A DNA stretch of 64,000 nucleotides, from NCBI GenBank assembly GCA_014763765.1, contig JACXUT010000001.1, positions 30,879 to 94,878 of the forward strand, given 5' to 3'. Position numbers and translations under genes: made by a program. This document shows positions 9,201 through 16,111 of the stretch, one piece after another (the stretch's first letter is position 1; the number at the start of each line of letters is the position of its first letter). The notes below the pieces were generated by a model. It saw nothing but the letters and a program-made list of their open reading frames with translations, was not told the DNA's origin and did not search any database. Source of the stretch: Micrococcales bacterium (lineage in GTDB: Bacteria > Actinomycetota > Actinomycetes > Actinomycetales > Cellulomonadaceae).

Positions 9201-9860
9201 GGCCGCCAGGGTCGCCTCCCACTCTGCGATCGTCGAGCCGTCCCCGTCGCCGGCCTGGCGTGCCAACTCGTGCCCGAGCACGCTCACCACGGCGTCGCCG
9301 TGACCGCCCTCGACGATGTTCGAGGCCATCTCAGCCAAGTAGGACGTCCCGAGATCGCTGTCGGTGACGTGAGACACGTGCATCAACCGAGCCCGGGAGA
9401 GCACCTGCTCCCGCAAGTCATCGGGCAGGTGCTTCATCACCGCGGCGATCGCCGCGGTGTCCTTGGGCCGAACGGCCTGGCTGACGTCTCCGCGCCGGCG
9501 CTTCAAGGCGCCCTCAAGGTCCTTGACCACCCCGGCGAGCTCCTCGGCGGCAAGCACCAGCAGGTCATCCGAACTGGCGGAAAGCACCTGCGCTACCCAC
9601 CCGGCCACTGTGTTCTTGAGATGAGTGTTGTCTCCTACGCTCCGCTTGGCCGAGACGTAGGCGTAGCGGCCGTCGGAGAACGTCACCTTGATGTCGTCGG
9701 TCGGGTCGTCGGTCTCGAAGTCCAGTCGCACTGGCACGGTGCCCGCCGGCAGGTCGAGACCCGGCACCGACCGACCACGCAGCCCGTGCATCGCAAGGTA
9801 GACCGCGACGTGAGTGCGGAACACCCCCCCAGCAGCATCCGCCCTACCCGCCGTGCTCAT
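6240..9860 (-). CDS. NACHT (STAND) NTPase with putative nuclease domain; candidate antiphage protein
   Basis: A 1206-aa protein. Residues 1-80 resemble DUF4297/Cap4-like PD-(D/E)xK nucleases: an acidic pair in TDDIKVTF near 55 and YVSAKRS near 68-74, where the usual E or Q before the catalytic Lys is replaced, so activity is uncertain. The NACHT core has a Walker A GPPGAGKS (308-315) and Walker B ILICDGLDECG (386-396) with the DGLDE hallmark. A long helical sensor-like region of about 700 residues follows. The C-terminus carries CTWC and CSGC, a zinc-ribbon pattern. NACHT proteins of this build (bNACHT, Avs) detect phage components and kill the host cell; that role is inferred. The start ATG at 9860 fits the homology better than one 30 codons upstream. 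Confidence 0.8.
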   Translation of the reverse strand: MSTAGRADAAGGVFRTHVAVYLAMHGLRGRSVPGLDLPAGTVPVRLDFETDDPTDDIKVTFSDGRYAYVSAKRSVGDNTHLKNTVAGWVAQVLSASSDDLLVLAAEELAGVVKDLEGALKRRRGDVSQAVRPKDTAAIAAVMKHLPDDLREQVLSRARLMHVSHVTDSDLGTSYLAEMASNIVEGGHGDAVVSVLGHELARQAGDGDGSTIAEWEATLAAGGLQVAPDPSGFPGRRAAARRQAVEAYRDTLTRQSGMIDLSLLADDLPPVHVDGLLNQIRVGSREERDSSGGTLLARVRRWRRLLLVGPPGAGKSIAVRELAAACMQEPNAPVPVVVPLLKTLTYFSRGLELDDLIEVSAHEFVSEAHRPALRTYLREQVDRDNVILICDGLDECGARASWVAQQLQQVAASANARIGLVISTRPSAEPAAGRLGLARVELREPTGLRDTTDAILVACADLRAEDDEREGWLRSRRKWITRAREEHRDLMAVPLLATLVALICADTPEHALPSGRARVLHQAVTRSVERWESERHTADSARPWAPEVTQAMLLDGFMELGRLLDASTAPSKQDALDALRRLLAGPRWSLATAPATELATHVLRFWDERVAVFVVGGDGVLGSRSRVFVDVALAMWAASAPSELRDWLAEVVQYTDADDAIGLAADLHPPVLDALLDLGATGSPAATAMVLALTSDAAIDLTDGQRLQLLTNLERHVADQVVPPRRSSRDQTSVLGLLRGRTSRFETTAGLLVRVCQMPWDGAARSRRDELVGASGLTEDEKVILTAIAGLADAMHDGQPLDEQVLRAVERVMAIPAPQAPATEQTSRRHVFVVPPARQIGIAEVAMAAGPHLRQLEDRRPGAARWVFDAAEEAPRGRGGEAQRRLAVVQQQLEAVDARAAEWQHKRWTRWVGPWRNGLDLDWRHDVTLVEDLAAVGDPVRAHGPLDTWSLTEAGDLLEAAGYATVTYGDFRDAFRAEFDALRGQWLTVLTRANGLDADAIGAQARHVLATNKATGDVSLSGSSDWEVMTTPATGHARQREHGERELSAQDQEVLVECLVSGSTWMGASAANLLANTRPVRWNPTELFGRDLPHLSMHTAAIAYAVAVIADHDLGGDLLAVAASSAQSSRRWGAQIAISVDDDLDPDGVISAKLRVDEDLTVRLDEDHDAEPTASHWSCTWCRTLSPIAAEACSGCEHGDRPRPRAR

Positions 9861-9974
9861 CGCCCCGCCGTCCCGCCCCTGCGCATCCAACGCGCTTCGG
9901 GCATCCGCCACATGATGCCGCCATCCCCGCAAGCCTGTCCGCACCCACAAGCGACGACCTCCTCCGCCACCGCT

Positions 9975-10241
9975 TCAGACGCGGTCGGAACGGTGCGATC
10001 GTGAGCCGCCGGCAAGTGCCTCCACGTCCACGTCCGCGCCCTCAACGGGGACGTCGACGCGTTCCGGACTGCACGTGCCGAGCGGTTCCACGCTGGGGGT
10101 CGCGCGCAAAGCTTTCTGGCGGGTCTGGTGCCGCTGCACCATGCGCACCTTCTTGTCGCCCGTCCGGATGAGGACCGTCGGCGAACGGTACCGGTGGTCC
10201 AGCGCCTGCATCGCGAGCTCAGCCGCTAGGGTGAACGGCAC
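9975..10241 (-). CDS. Small hypothetical protein upstream of NACHT gene
   Basis: An 88-residue frame with good G/C third-position bias, beginning at a GTG at 10241 (MPFTLAAEL) and ending 114 nt before the NACHT gene. It is hydrophilic and basic in its middle (RTGDKKVRMVQRHQTRQKA) with an acidic stretch near the end. I do not recognise a family. No clear ribosome site precedes the GTG; an ATG 10 codons later is an alternative. Co-direction suggests it is co-transcribed with the NACHT gene. A plus-strand frame through the same bases also has fair composition but contains a stop, so the minus reading is preferred. Confidence 0.4.
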   Translation of the reverse strand: MPFTLAAELAMQALDHRYRSPTVLIRTGDKKVRMVQRHQTRQKALRATPSVEPLGTCSPERVDVPVEGADVDVEALAGGSRSHRSDRV

Positions 10242-10461
10242 CGACTCGTCGGCACCGTGTTCGGCGTCGCCTCGGCCGCGGGGAGCCGAGCCCTCGACGT
10301 GGCCCGCAAGGTCGTGAGCGACGAGGACGCAGTGGACTGGCTCGATGCGGCCGTCACACCGGCTTCGGCATCGTAGGACGCCCGCGCCCGTCCGGGCCCG
10401 ACTCGATGCAGGCACGCTGCGGAGCCTCAAGAACGCAAGCGACGGCGAACGACGGCGGTGA
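10242..10461. other. Spacer without clear gene
   Basis: Frames on both strands have G/C-rich third positions here (on the plus strand one ends at the TAG at 10374-10376), but none has a start with a ribosome site. It could be a remnant of a longer gene or an upstream extension of the small protein at 9975-10241. Confidence 0.3.
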
Positions 10462-11670
10462 TCAGGCTGCGGGTCGGCCGCGCCTGGTGGACCGACGCCG
10501 CTGGAGCGCGACCGTATGCATCGCCGTGATCGCCCCGGAGTCCAAGCGCCCCAGCTTGGGGTCACCGAGACGGTCGAGGTAGTCGTTCAGGCTTGCTGTG
10601 ACGACGAGCGCACGTCCCGTGTCGACGGCGAGCTGCTCCCAGCGCCACGACTCGTGCGCGGCGCTCGCCATCCGGTTGATGTTCGCCGCGCGGGCCGCGA
10701 TCGAGTGGCGCCTCCCGTCGCGGGTGAGGTCGCGCGCACCGTTCGGGCAGCAAGCCGCATCCAGGCAGGTGATCTGCGCGGCGAGGTCGGGGCGTCGGCT
10801 GACCGCGGCGAGCTGTGCACGAGTCATGCTGCGGTGCAGCGCACCGATGTAGGTCGGGTGCGGCGTCCCTCCGGGCGTCGGCTGCCCGCGCAGCTCGTTC
10901 TTGGCTGTCTGGAGGTCGCACCGGTCTCGCCAGCCGATCCCGGTCTCGACTCCTGACGCTCCCGCCAAGATCGCGGCTTCGCCGAGCGCACCCTGCCGCC
11001 AGACGATCACGGGGAAGTGGTTCGCGAGACGCTGGACGACACGCAGCATGTCCACCAGCCGCGCGGCGGGGTCGGCACCACGATCCATCTTCGAGCTCGC
11101 GAGTGCGACCTCGTCCGGCTCCAGCGCCCCGAGCGCCCCGAGCAGCGGGCTGAGTGCTGCAGGCCAGTTCCGACGAGCGTGCAACCGCCATCCGAGCGAC
11201 AAAACGGCGACGACCGGCAAGTGCAGCCCGTGCGCGTCGAGATAGTCCCGCGTGGCGTGCCACAGGGTCAGCTGCGCCTGCACCCATCCGTCGCCAGCCC
11301 CCTCGACGTGGACGTACGGGGCGATGATGTGCGTGGCGCCGTGACCGAGCTGGAACTCGATGGCGCGCTCGACCAGCACGCGCGCAACTCGGAGATCGCT
11401 CACCTCCGTGGCGAGCATCGGGCGAACCTGCGCGAACGGGAGCCTCGCCCACGACCTCAGAGGGTGCACCGCTCCCTGCCAGAGATAGGTCTGCGGGTCG
11501 ACGAGGAAGCCTCGCCCAGCGCGCCCCGCACTTCTTGCGAGCTCTGGTGTGTGCGCGGCGACGTGCGCATCCACGACGAGACGGTCCGGACGGACGGCGC
11601 GCACATCGGACATGACTGACTCGATCAGCGCCGCATCAGGCGTCCCAGCGCGGATCAGCAACTGTGCCAT
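10462..11670 (-). CDS. Unassigned 402-aa protein, possibly TIM-barrel enzyme
   Basis: I cannot name a family. The protein alternates hydrophobic strands and helices in a way that suggests a TIM barrel: LVVDAHVAAHTPEL, GRGFLVDPQTYLWQ, THIIAPYVHV, LPVVAVLSLGW and FPVIVWRQGAL. A Cys cluster CLDAACCPNG near residue 300 is followed by a helical, basic end with HSIAARAANINRMA; this is loosely reminiscent of tRNA-guanine transglycosylase-like proteins found with defence genes, but no catalytic motif can be matched. It is divergent from the Xre/RES pair and shares its 145-nt intergenic region. The start is the ATG at 11670 with GGAG upstream. Lying between a NACHT gene and toxin pairs, it may be a defence or nucleic-acid modification gene (inference). 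Confidence 0.6.
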   Translation of the reverse strand: MAQLLIRAGTPDAALIESVMSDVRAVRPDRLVVDAHVAAHTPELARSAGRAGRGFLVDPQTYLWQGAVHPLRSWARLPFAQVRPMLATEVSDLRVARVLVERAIEFQLGHGATHIIAPYVHVEGAGDGWVQAQLTLWHATRDYLDAHGLHLPVVAVLSLGWRLHARRNWPAALSPLLGALGALEPDEVALASSKMDRGADPAARLVDMLRVVQRLANHFPVIVWRQGALGEAAILAGASGVETGIGWRDRCDLQTAKNELRGQPTPGGTPHPTYIGALHRSMTRAQLAAVSRRPDLAAQITCLDAACCPNGARDLTRDGRRHSIAARAANINRMASAAHESWRWEQLAVDTGRALVVTASLNDYLDRLGDPKLGRLDSGAITAMHTVALQRRRSTRRGRPAA

Positions 11671-11728
11671 TGCTCCTCCAACGAGAAGTTCCCACCGCAG
11701 ACGCTACGCGAGGCGCAATCTAACACGC

Positions 11729-11748
11729 AAGTGATCCGCCACTTGACA
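11729..11748 (+). promoter_or_regulatory. Putative promoter/operator of Xre-RES operon
   Basis: An inverted repeat AAGTG-N6-CACTT (11729-11744) overlaps a perfect -35 hexamer TTGACA (11743-11748) about 70 nt before the antitoxin start. Xre-RES antitoxins usually repress their own operon at such sites. The -10 is not clear. Confidence 0.5.
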
Positions 11749-11815
11749 CGCAGATTCGGGAGCAGCACGATCGTGACATGTCGCCCGTCCGCCTGAGCCC
11801 TGTTGAGGCCACCCC

Positions 11816-12181
11816 ATGAACGACGCACGTACGCACGACCAGGCGCGGACCAGGTCGAACGTCTCCTTCATGCGCCTCGTCGACGACGTCGTCCCGGCTA
11901 TCAGCCAGAGCGAGCTCGCTGTGGCCGTCGGCGCGAGTGAGCGCACCGTCCAGAACTGGTCCAGCGGACGTACCCGACCTCGCGGTGACGCCGTGGACCG
12001 CGTGCTTGATGTCGTGCACCTGGTCACCGAGCTGCGCGAGGTCTACACCGACGAGGGCATCCAGATCTGGCTGCGTTCCCGAAACCGGAATCTCGGGGGC
12101 AGACGCCCGCTCGACATGCTGCGAGACGGAGACATCGAGAGCGTTCTCGACGAGGTGCAACGCGTCGTCGGGGAGATCTGA
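11816..12181 (+). CDS. Xre/MbcA/ParS-type antitoxin
   Basis: A 121-aa antitoxin that pairs with the RES toxin immediately downstream. Residues about 27-60 are a helix-turn-helix (SQSELAVAVGASERTVQNW), and the C-terminal part resembles the Xre/MbcA/ParS toxin-binding domain (WLRSRNRNLGGRRPLDML), with the Gly-Gly-Arg-x-Pro turn typical of the family. It would bind and block the toxin and repress the promoter. The stop TGA is 1 nt before the toxin ATG. Confidence 0.85.
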   Translation: MNDARTHDQARTRSNVSFMRLVDDVVPAISQSELAVAVGASERTVQNWSSGRTRPRGDAVDRVLDVVHLVTELREVYTDEGIQIWLRSRNRNLGGRRPLDMLRDGDIESVLDEVQRVVGEI

Positions 12182-12182
12182 C

Positions 12183-12788
12183 ATGAGCCCGGACGCAGCG
12201 CTCATCGCCGCACTGCCGATCACCACCGTGACCGGCCAGTGGCAGCGGCACGTTCCGACGAGTCGCGTTGCACGGGCGCTGCAGGCAATCCCGGCAGACG
12301 GTCGCTGGGGCAGCCGCACCGGGTTCCCCGTTCTCTACCTAGGACAACCGCGCGACTCGGTCGTCGTCGAGGCCTACCGCCGGCTGATCGACCCGGTCGA
12401 AGAACCTGACCGCGAGAGCCTGCTGGCGCAGCTAGCGCCACGCACGCTCGTCACGTGCGACATCGACGTGACCAACATCCTCGACCTGCGCACTCCGGGA
12501 GCGCGTGCGAGCGCCGGGCTGACCATCACCGAGCTTCAGTCTGCGACAGACGACATGGCCGCGTACGAGCAGTGCCGTGCCGTGGCCAACGTCGCTCACC
12601 AGCTCGGACGACACGGTCTGATCAGCCCGGCGGCCACCGGGCTCGGCTTCACGCTCGCCCTGTTCACCGATGTCCTCCCCGAGGCTCAGCGCCCGCGGAT
12701 CCTGGAGGACCAGCAGGAGTCGTGGCCAACCCTTCCTCCCGACCCCCGAAACCACCCGCAGGGTACGCGCCTGCGCGCCGTGGACTGA
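12183..12788 (+). CDS. RES-domain toxin (NAD+-degrading)
   Basis: A 201-aa RES-family toxin. RES toxins deplete NAD+ when released from their Xre antitoxin. The domain begins near residue 27 with RVARALQAIPADGRWGSRTG and continues with FPVLYLG and SVVVEAYRRL, matching the Arg, Gly-Arg-x-x and Tyr/Glu positions of the family. The C-terminal 30 residues are Pro-rich and unstructured. It directly follows the antitoxin (TGA-C-ATG), so translation is coupled. Full length for the family. Confidence 0.85.
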   Translation: MSPDAALIAALPITTVTGQWQRHVPTSRVARALQAIPADGRWGSRTGFPVLYLGQPRDSVVVEAYRRLIDPVEEPDRESLLAQLAPRTLVTCDIDVTNILDLRTPGARASAGLTITELQSATDDMAAYEQCRAVANVAHQLGRHGLISPAATGLGFTLALFTDVLPEAQRPRILEDQQESWPTLPPDPRNHPQGTRLRAVD

Positions 12789-12874
12789 GACCTCGCTCCG
12801 CTCGATCCCCTCATCGCCGAGGCGGAGTGTCCAGTAGCTCCCCGTCGGCTTCCCACCACGACGGCCGCACGACG

Positions 12875-13714
12875 TCACGCGGTCGCCCCGAACACCACCC
12901 ACTGACCCGGCACAGGGACGGTCTCGACGCCGCTCACCGCAGCGCGCACGCGCATCCCGGTGTCGCCCGTGAGGATGGCGAGCGGGAGCCCGGTCAGATC
13001 ACGCAAGGCGCGCGCTTGGTCGATGACTTCGCTGTCAGCATCCGGCAGCCGGACGTGCCCAGCACGCTCGACATGAAGACCGTAGGTAACCACGTCGAGC
13101 GGCTCCGCCCGCTCGAGCGGTAGTAAGCGCTCCTCGAGCGCCTTCAGCGTGGCCCGGGCCCGGGTCCGCACGGACTCCTTGCTGTCCGCGTCGACCTTGT
13201 CCGAGCGTCGCTTCGCCCTGTCGAGCTCGTCAAGCACGATCAGCGGCACCACTACCCGTGTCTGCCGGTGAGCGGCGACGAGCACCGGCCGCCAGTCGAG
13301 CTCGTCGAACCGCGCGTTCACATGCAGGTAGACGTTGGTGTCTGGCACAAGGATTCGGTCGACCCCGACATAGTCGCCGAGCTCCTTCACGAGCACGTTC
13401 CGCGCAGCATCGATCAGCCTGGCCTGCTGCTCGATCTCCGTGTTGACGATGCCGGCGAGCGAGCGGCCCTTGGTCGCCGGATCGAGCGCATGCAACGCCC
13501 AGTGCCGACGGGTCGTGACGAGCTCGTCCAGGGCCCCGCGTGACACCGCGGGCGCCAGCATACGGACCTGGTCAGAGGCCCAGGACAGATACGCGTTGAA
13601 CAGCCCGACCGCGTCATACGCCGCTCCTTGCACATTGCGCAGCGTGCGCGCCGCGTCCTCAAGGAGTTCGATCAGGCGGTGTCCGGACGTACCGGGCATG
13701 GGGCGAACGTCCAC
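12875..13714 (-). CDS. PIN-domain ribonuclease-like protein
   Basis: A 279-aa protein with a helical N-terminal half (residues 1-120) and a C-terminal PIN domain. The PIN acidic residues are visible: VPDTNVYLHV near 123, VVPLIVLDELDRAKR near 155, LPDADSEVIDQA near 225 and LTGDTGMRVRA near 250. PIN domains cut RNA in VapC-type toxins and related systems; this larger form resembles stand-alone PIN proteins. It lies 87 nt downstream of a small HTH gene in the same direction, suggesting a two-gene toxin-antitoxin-like unit. Start GTG at 13714; an ATG at 13699 is an alternative. Confidence 0.78.
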   Translation of the reverse strand: MDVRPMPGTSGHRLIELLEDAARTLRNVQGAAYDAVGLFNAYLSWASDQVRMLAPAVSRGALDELVTTRRHWALHALDPATKGRSLAGIVNTEIEQQARLIDAARNVLVKELGDYVGVDRILVPDTNVYLHVNARFDELDWRPVLVAAHRQTRVVVPLIVLDELDRAKRRSDKVDADSKESVRTRARATLKALEERLLPLERAEPLDVVTYGLHVERAGHVRLPDADSEVIDQARALRDLTGLPLAILTGDTGMRVRAAVSGVETVPVPGQWVVFGATA

Positions 13715-13801
13715 ATCGGCATACTCGCATCAGACCGCTCCGTGCGGAGCCGATCCGCTCGAGCAGATCCCGCATCGCGCCGAGCCTTTGCTCGCGCGAC
13801 G

Positions 13802-14113
13802 TCAACTGCGAAGCGGGGGCACAGGGTGATCGGGCCAGAGCCGGGTCTGCAGCACCTGCTCGAGCTGGGCGATCGTGATCGCGTCCGGCCAGCTCCGCCC
13901 TGACAGCAGGTCGTACAGCGTGGATCGCTCGAGGTTGGCTTCGCGGGCAACACCGGCCTTCGAGCGATCGCCCATGCCCTGCTCGAGCCGCCGAGCGATC
14001 TCCACCGCGTACGCGACGGCCGTCGGGGAGTCCGGCTCGAATGTGCCCTCTGGCCACACGCCGTCTGCGATCCACTCCCGCGGGGTGCGGTAGGAGCTCG
14101 ACCGGCGCGGCAT
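13802..14113 (-). CDS. Small HTH (Xre-like) regulator
   Basis: A 103-aa DNA-binding protein. The C-terminal half is a helix-turn-helix: KAGVAREANLERSTLYDLL followed by DAITIAQLEQVL, an arrangement typical of Xre-like repressors. The N-terminal half is short and polar (YRTPREWIADGVWPEGTF). I use the ATG at 14113 (MPRRSSSYR); upstream extension is low-quality. It precedes the PIN gene and is the probable regulator or antitoxin for it. Confidence 0.7.
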   Translation of the reverse strand: MPRRSSSYRTPREWIADGVWPEGTFEPDSPTAVAYAVEIARRLEQGMGDRSKAGVAREANLERSTLYDLLSGRSWPDAITIAQLEQVLQTRLWPDHPVPPLRS

Positions 14114-14230
14114 GGCTCCCAGGCTACCGGGGGCTCGTTCCGAGCGAGCATGGCGGCGATCGGATCGCCCTCTGGCACATCCGTGATCGGTGATCGACAG
14201 CCCGAGGAGATCACCGATCGCCAACCCCGA

Positions 14231-14628
14231 TCATCGCCCGCCAGCAAGCCGGGCGATCGCGACCTGCGGCATCGCCGAGAAGCTGCGCAGGTCGTGTCGC
14301 GTTCGCTTGTCCGCACGGGATGCAAGGTGGGGATTGACCATGATCGTCCGGTGCCCGTCCGCTCGCACGTCGCGGACGATCATCCGCGTGCGCAGCCTCG
14401 TCATCGCGGTCGACACGGACGTCACGTGGGCTCCGATCGTCGCGGCGGCTTCGATCCCCGAGAAGTTTGGGCACCACGTTGGTCCCCAAGCGGATCCGGG
14501 AGAGCAGATGGCACAGCAACGCCATCTCGGTGGGCGACAGATCCGACTTGCTCACGCTGGCCAGAACGACGACGCACGATGACGAAATCTTCGTCCTTCA
14601 CCCTTCGGGCGGCCTTCTCATCCGACAT
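14231..14628 (-). pseudogene. Frameshifted winged-helix replication/regulatory protein
   Basis: Three overlapping frames together make one coherent protein. It starts with an ATG at 14628 after a good AAAGGAA (MSDEKAARRVKDEDFVIV), needs a shift near 14558 to continue as SKSDLSPTEMALLCHLLS, and another near 14465 to continue as SGIEAAATIGAHVTSVS and LRTRMIVRDVRADGHRTIM, ending at 14231. The rebuilt product of about 130 aa is a winged helix of the type seen in plasmid replication initiators or MarR-like regulators. Both shifts go in the same direction, consistent with decay rather than a programmed event. Confidence 0.65.
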
Positions 14629-15220
14629 CAGGTTCCTTTCCGGTGGAGCCGGTGACGACCAGACCGTCGGCGGCGGCACGGGGAGCGCACTCGCCACACC
14701 CGGCCCGCCGCATGCCCTCGTGATCCACCTCCGTGCGCGTTCGGGGCGGCAGGGGACACGGGACAGACCCGAGAAGAGCGGTCACGCGTTCCGGGTCGCA
14801 GACGCGGGATCACGGGCGTCCGTCCCCCAAGCTGCTTCGCCGGACGGCAAACCGAACCTTGGAGAGCGACAAGGCAGACCGCCGGGACGCGGTTCCTTGT
14901 CCTGGTGCGTCACGCAGTCGGCCATGGCTCCTTGCGCCCTGGCTGCACCCGCGCACCGTGACGTTCGGCGTAGCTGGAGGATGCCGAACGACCGAGGTCA
15001 ACCCCTCGGTAGTTCGCGACCGGAGTCCGCCGCACCCTGTCCTACGCGTCGGTTTAAACCGACACTCGGGGGATGGAGTACGGCATCGGCGTCCGGGTCG
15101 TCCGGGTCGTCCGGGACGACGCCATGGCGGAGCGGGTGGGACGGGCGTGGTTCGTCCTGGCCTCCCGCCGGCCGCGAGCACGCAGGGAGCATGCCGCTGT
15201 ACTCGAAGGAAGTGATGGCG
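14629..15220. other. Non-coding or decayed stretch
   Basis: About 590 nt without a supportable gene. It contains the palindrome at 15048-15063 and a triple GTCCGGGTC-type repeat at about 15091-15115. An open frame starting at 15073 lacks a ribosome site and loses coding character quickly. Confidence 0.5.
15048..15063. promoter_or_regulatory. Perfect 16-bp palindrome (operator-like)
   Basis: GTCGGTTTAAACCGAC is a perfect inverted repeat with an AT-only centre, conspicuous in this GC-rich sequence. It lies about 160 nt before the truncated gene at 15221 and could be its operator or a recombination-related site. Confidence 0.5.
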
Positions 15221-15463
15221 ATGAGCCTGGACCTGAGCGACGCGTTCCCCGAGGGGGCGTGGGACATCCCCCTGGTGAAGGGACAGCCGCCGACGACTCC
15301 GGGACGGACCGCAGCCGCGTTCGAGGTCCGTGAGTCGGACCTGTACGACCGCCTGCTCTTCGACGGGATGCGCCAGCAGACCTACGAGCTGTACCGGGAC
15401 AACCCGTGGGTGCGTGCGGTGCTGGAGACGGGCATGGCGCCGATGGCGGCGAAGGGGCGTCCA
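15221..15463 (+). pseudogene. 5' fragment of an unknown gene (truncated)
   Basis: The first about 80 codons of a gene with an excellent AGGAAG site 8 nt before the ATG at 15221. The product begins MSLDLSDAFPEGAW and continues with strong coding character (ESDLYDRLLFDGMRQQTYEL, DNPWVRAVLETG) until about AAKG, where the sequence joins the inverted 5' end of another gene. The frame remains open to 15619 but only as antisense of the next genes. I do not recognise the family; element-borne proteins of this acidic helical type are common in actinobacterial mobile DNA. Confidence 0.55.
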
Positions 15464-15523
15464 GTCGACGCGCTTGCCGGTGGCGTCGGTGACGGTCAGG
15501 TACGGGGTGGACCAGGTGCTCAT
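15464..15523 (-). pseudogene. 5' fragment of an unknown gene (truncated)
   Basis: About 20 codons starting with the ATG at 15523, overlapping the stop of the preceding small gene as ATGA. The product starts MSTWSTPYLTVTDATGKRVD and is then cut where it meets the plus-strand fragment at about 15464. Both genes have lost their 3' ends at the same point. Confidence 0.5.
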
Positions 15524-15693
15524 GCGGGGACTCCGGGGAGGTCGGTGCGACGGAAGTGGGGGCGGCCGTCCACGAGGACGTGCGGCGGCAGCAGCTCGGG
15601 GTGGGGCTGGGCGCGGTAGATCAGCAGCGCCTCGGGGCGGTCCAGGACGCGGGCCGCGACCGTGACGTCCACGTACCCGGCGGGCACGGGCAT
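15520..15693 (-). CDS. Small protein, possibly excisionase-like
   Basis: A 57-aa protein (MPVPAGYVDVTVAARVLDRP then LIYRAQPHPELLPPHVLVDG and HFRRTDLPG). The pattern of a short helix, the entry VDVTVAARVL, and a basic end with HFRRTDL resembles small winged-helix excisionases or MerR-like DNA-binding proteins, but the match is weak. Its ATG overlaps the stop of the upstream Cys-rich frame (TGATG), and its stop overlaps the next ATG, so it sits inside a coupled mini-operon. High G/C third-position bias continues upstream in this frame, so it may once have been longer. Confidence 0.5.
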   Translation of the reverse strand: MPVPAGYVDVTVAARVLDRPEALLIYRAQPHPELLPPHVLVDGRPHFRRTDLPGVPA

Positions 15694-15884
15694 CACGGCG
15701 GCGCTCTGCCTGGCCGGGCGCAGGGTGCGCGGAGCGACGGGGCGGTACCGGGTGGGATGGACGCCGGCCAGCCGGCCTCGGTGGGTGCGGACGGTGATGC
15801 TCGGTGGCGGCAGTCGCGGCATGCACCGGACCGGTCCGAGGTCCGGCGCATGCGGCAAGCGCCGCACGCCGCGCTCCCGCGCAC
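15693..15884 (-). CDS. Small Cys-rich (zinc-finger-like) protein
   Basis: A 63-aa frame starting with a GTG at 15884. It contains ACGACRMRRTSDRSGACRDCR, i.e. two CxxC pairs spaced 12 residues apart, a treble-clef or zinc-ribbon pattern common in small phage and plasmid proteins. After about residue 30 coding bias is better in the frame of the next gene, so this may be the front of one frameshifted gene spanning 15520-15884. Confidence 0.42.
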   Translation of the reverse strand: MRGSAACGACRMRRTSDRSGACRDCRHRASPSAPTEAGWPASIPPGTAPSLRAPCARPGRAPP

Positions 15885-16071
15885 CCGGTCTGGAGGTGTG
15901 GGGGCGACCGGCGGGGTGTGTCCCGGTGTGCGCGGACGTGTGTCCGGGCGACGGGACGCAGGAGGGCGCGACGGCGTCGAGAGCCGCGACCGACAAGACC
16001 TCGGTCGCGCGAGCTACCGGGGCGGTCGACGGCGCCGATCTGCGCGAACGCACCTGCCGGCGGGACGACGA

Positions 16072-16100
16072 AGGCCCAGCACCGTTGCGGTGCTGGGCCT
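16072..16100 (-). terminator. Hairpin terminator downstream of tRNA-Arg remnant
   Basis: AGGCCCAGCACCG, loop TTG, CGGTGCTGGGCCT: a perfect 13-bp stem. On the minus strand it follows the tRNA 3' half by about 12 nt, as native tRNA terminators do, so the remnant and its terminator probably mark the original chromosomal tRNA locus. Confidence 0.75.
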
Positions 16101-16111
16101 CAGTCTGCGCT

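Noticed and set aside
10000-10376. Plus-strand gene opposite the small NACHT-neighbour
   Set aside because: The frame contains an internal stop, has no start codon with a ribosome site, and the minus-strand reading has better codon bias.
15073-15333. 86-codon plus-strand frame starting MEYGIGVRV
   Set aside because: No ribosome site, includes a simple repeat, and overlaps a better supported start at 15221 in another frame.
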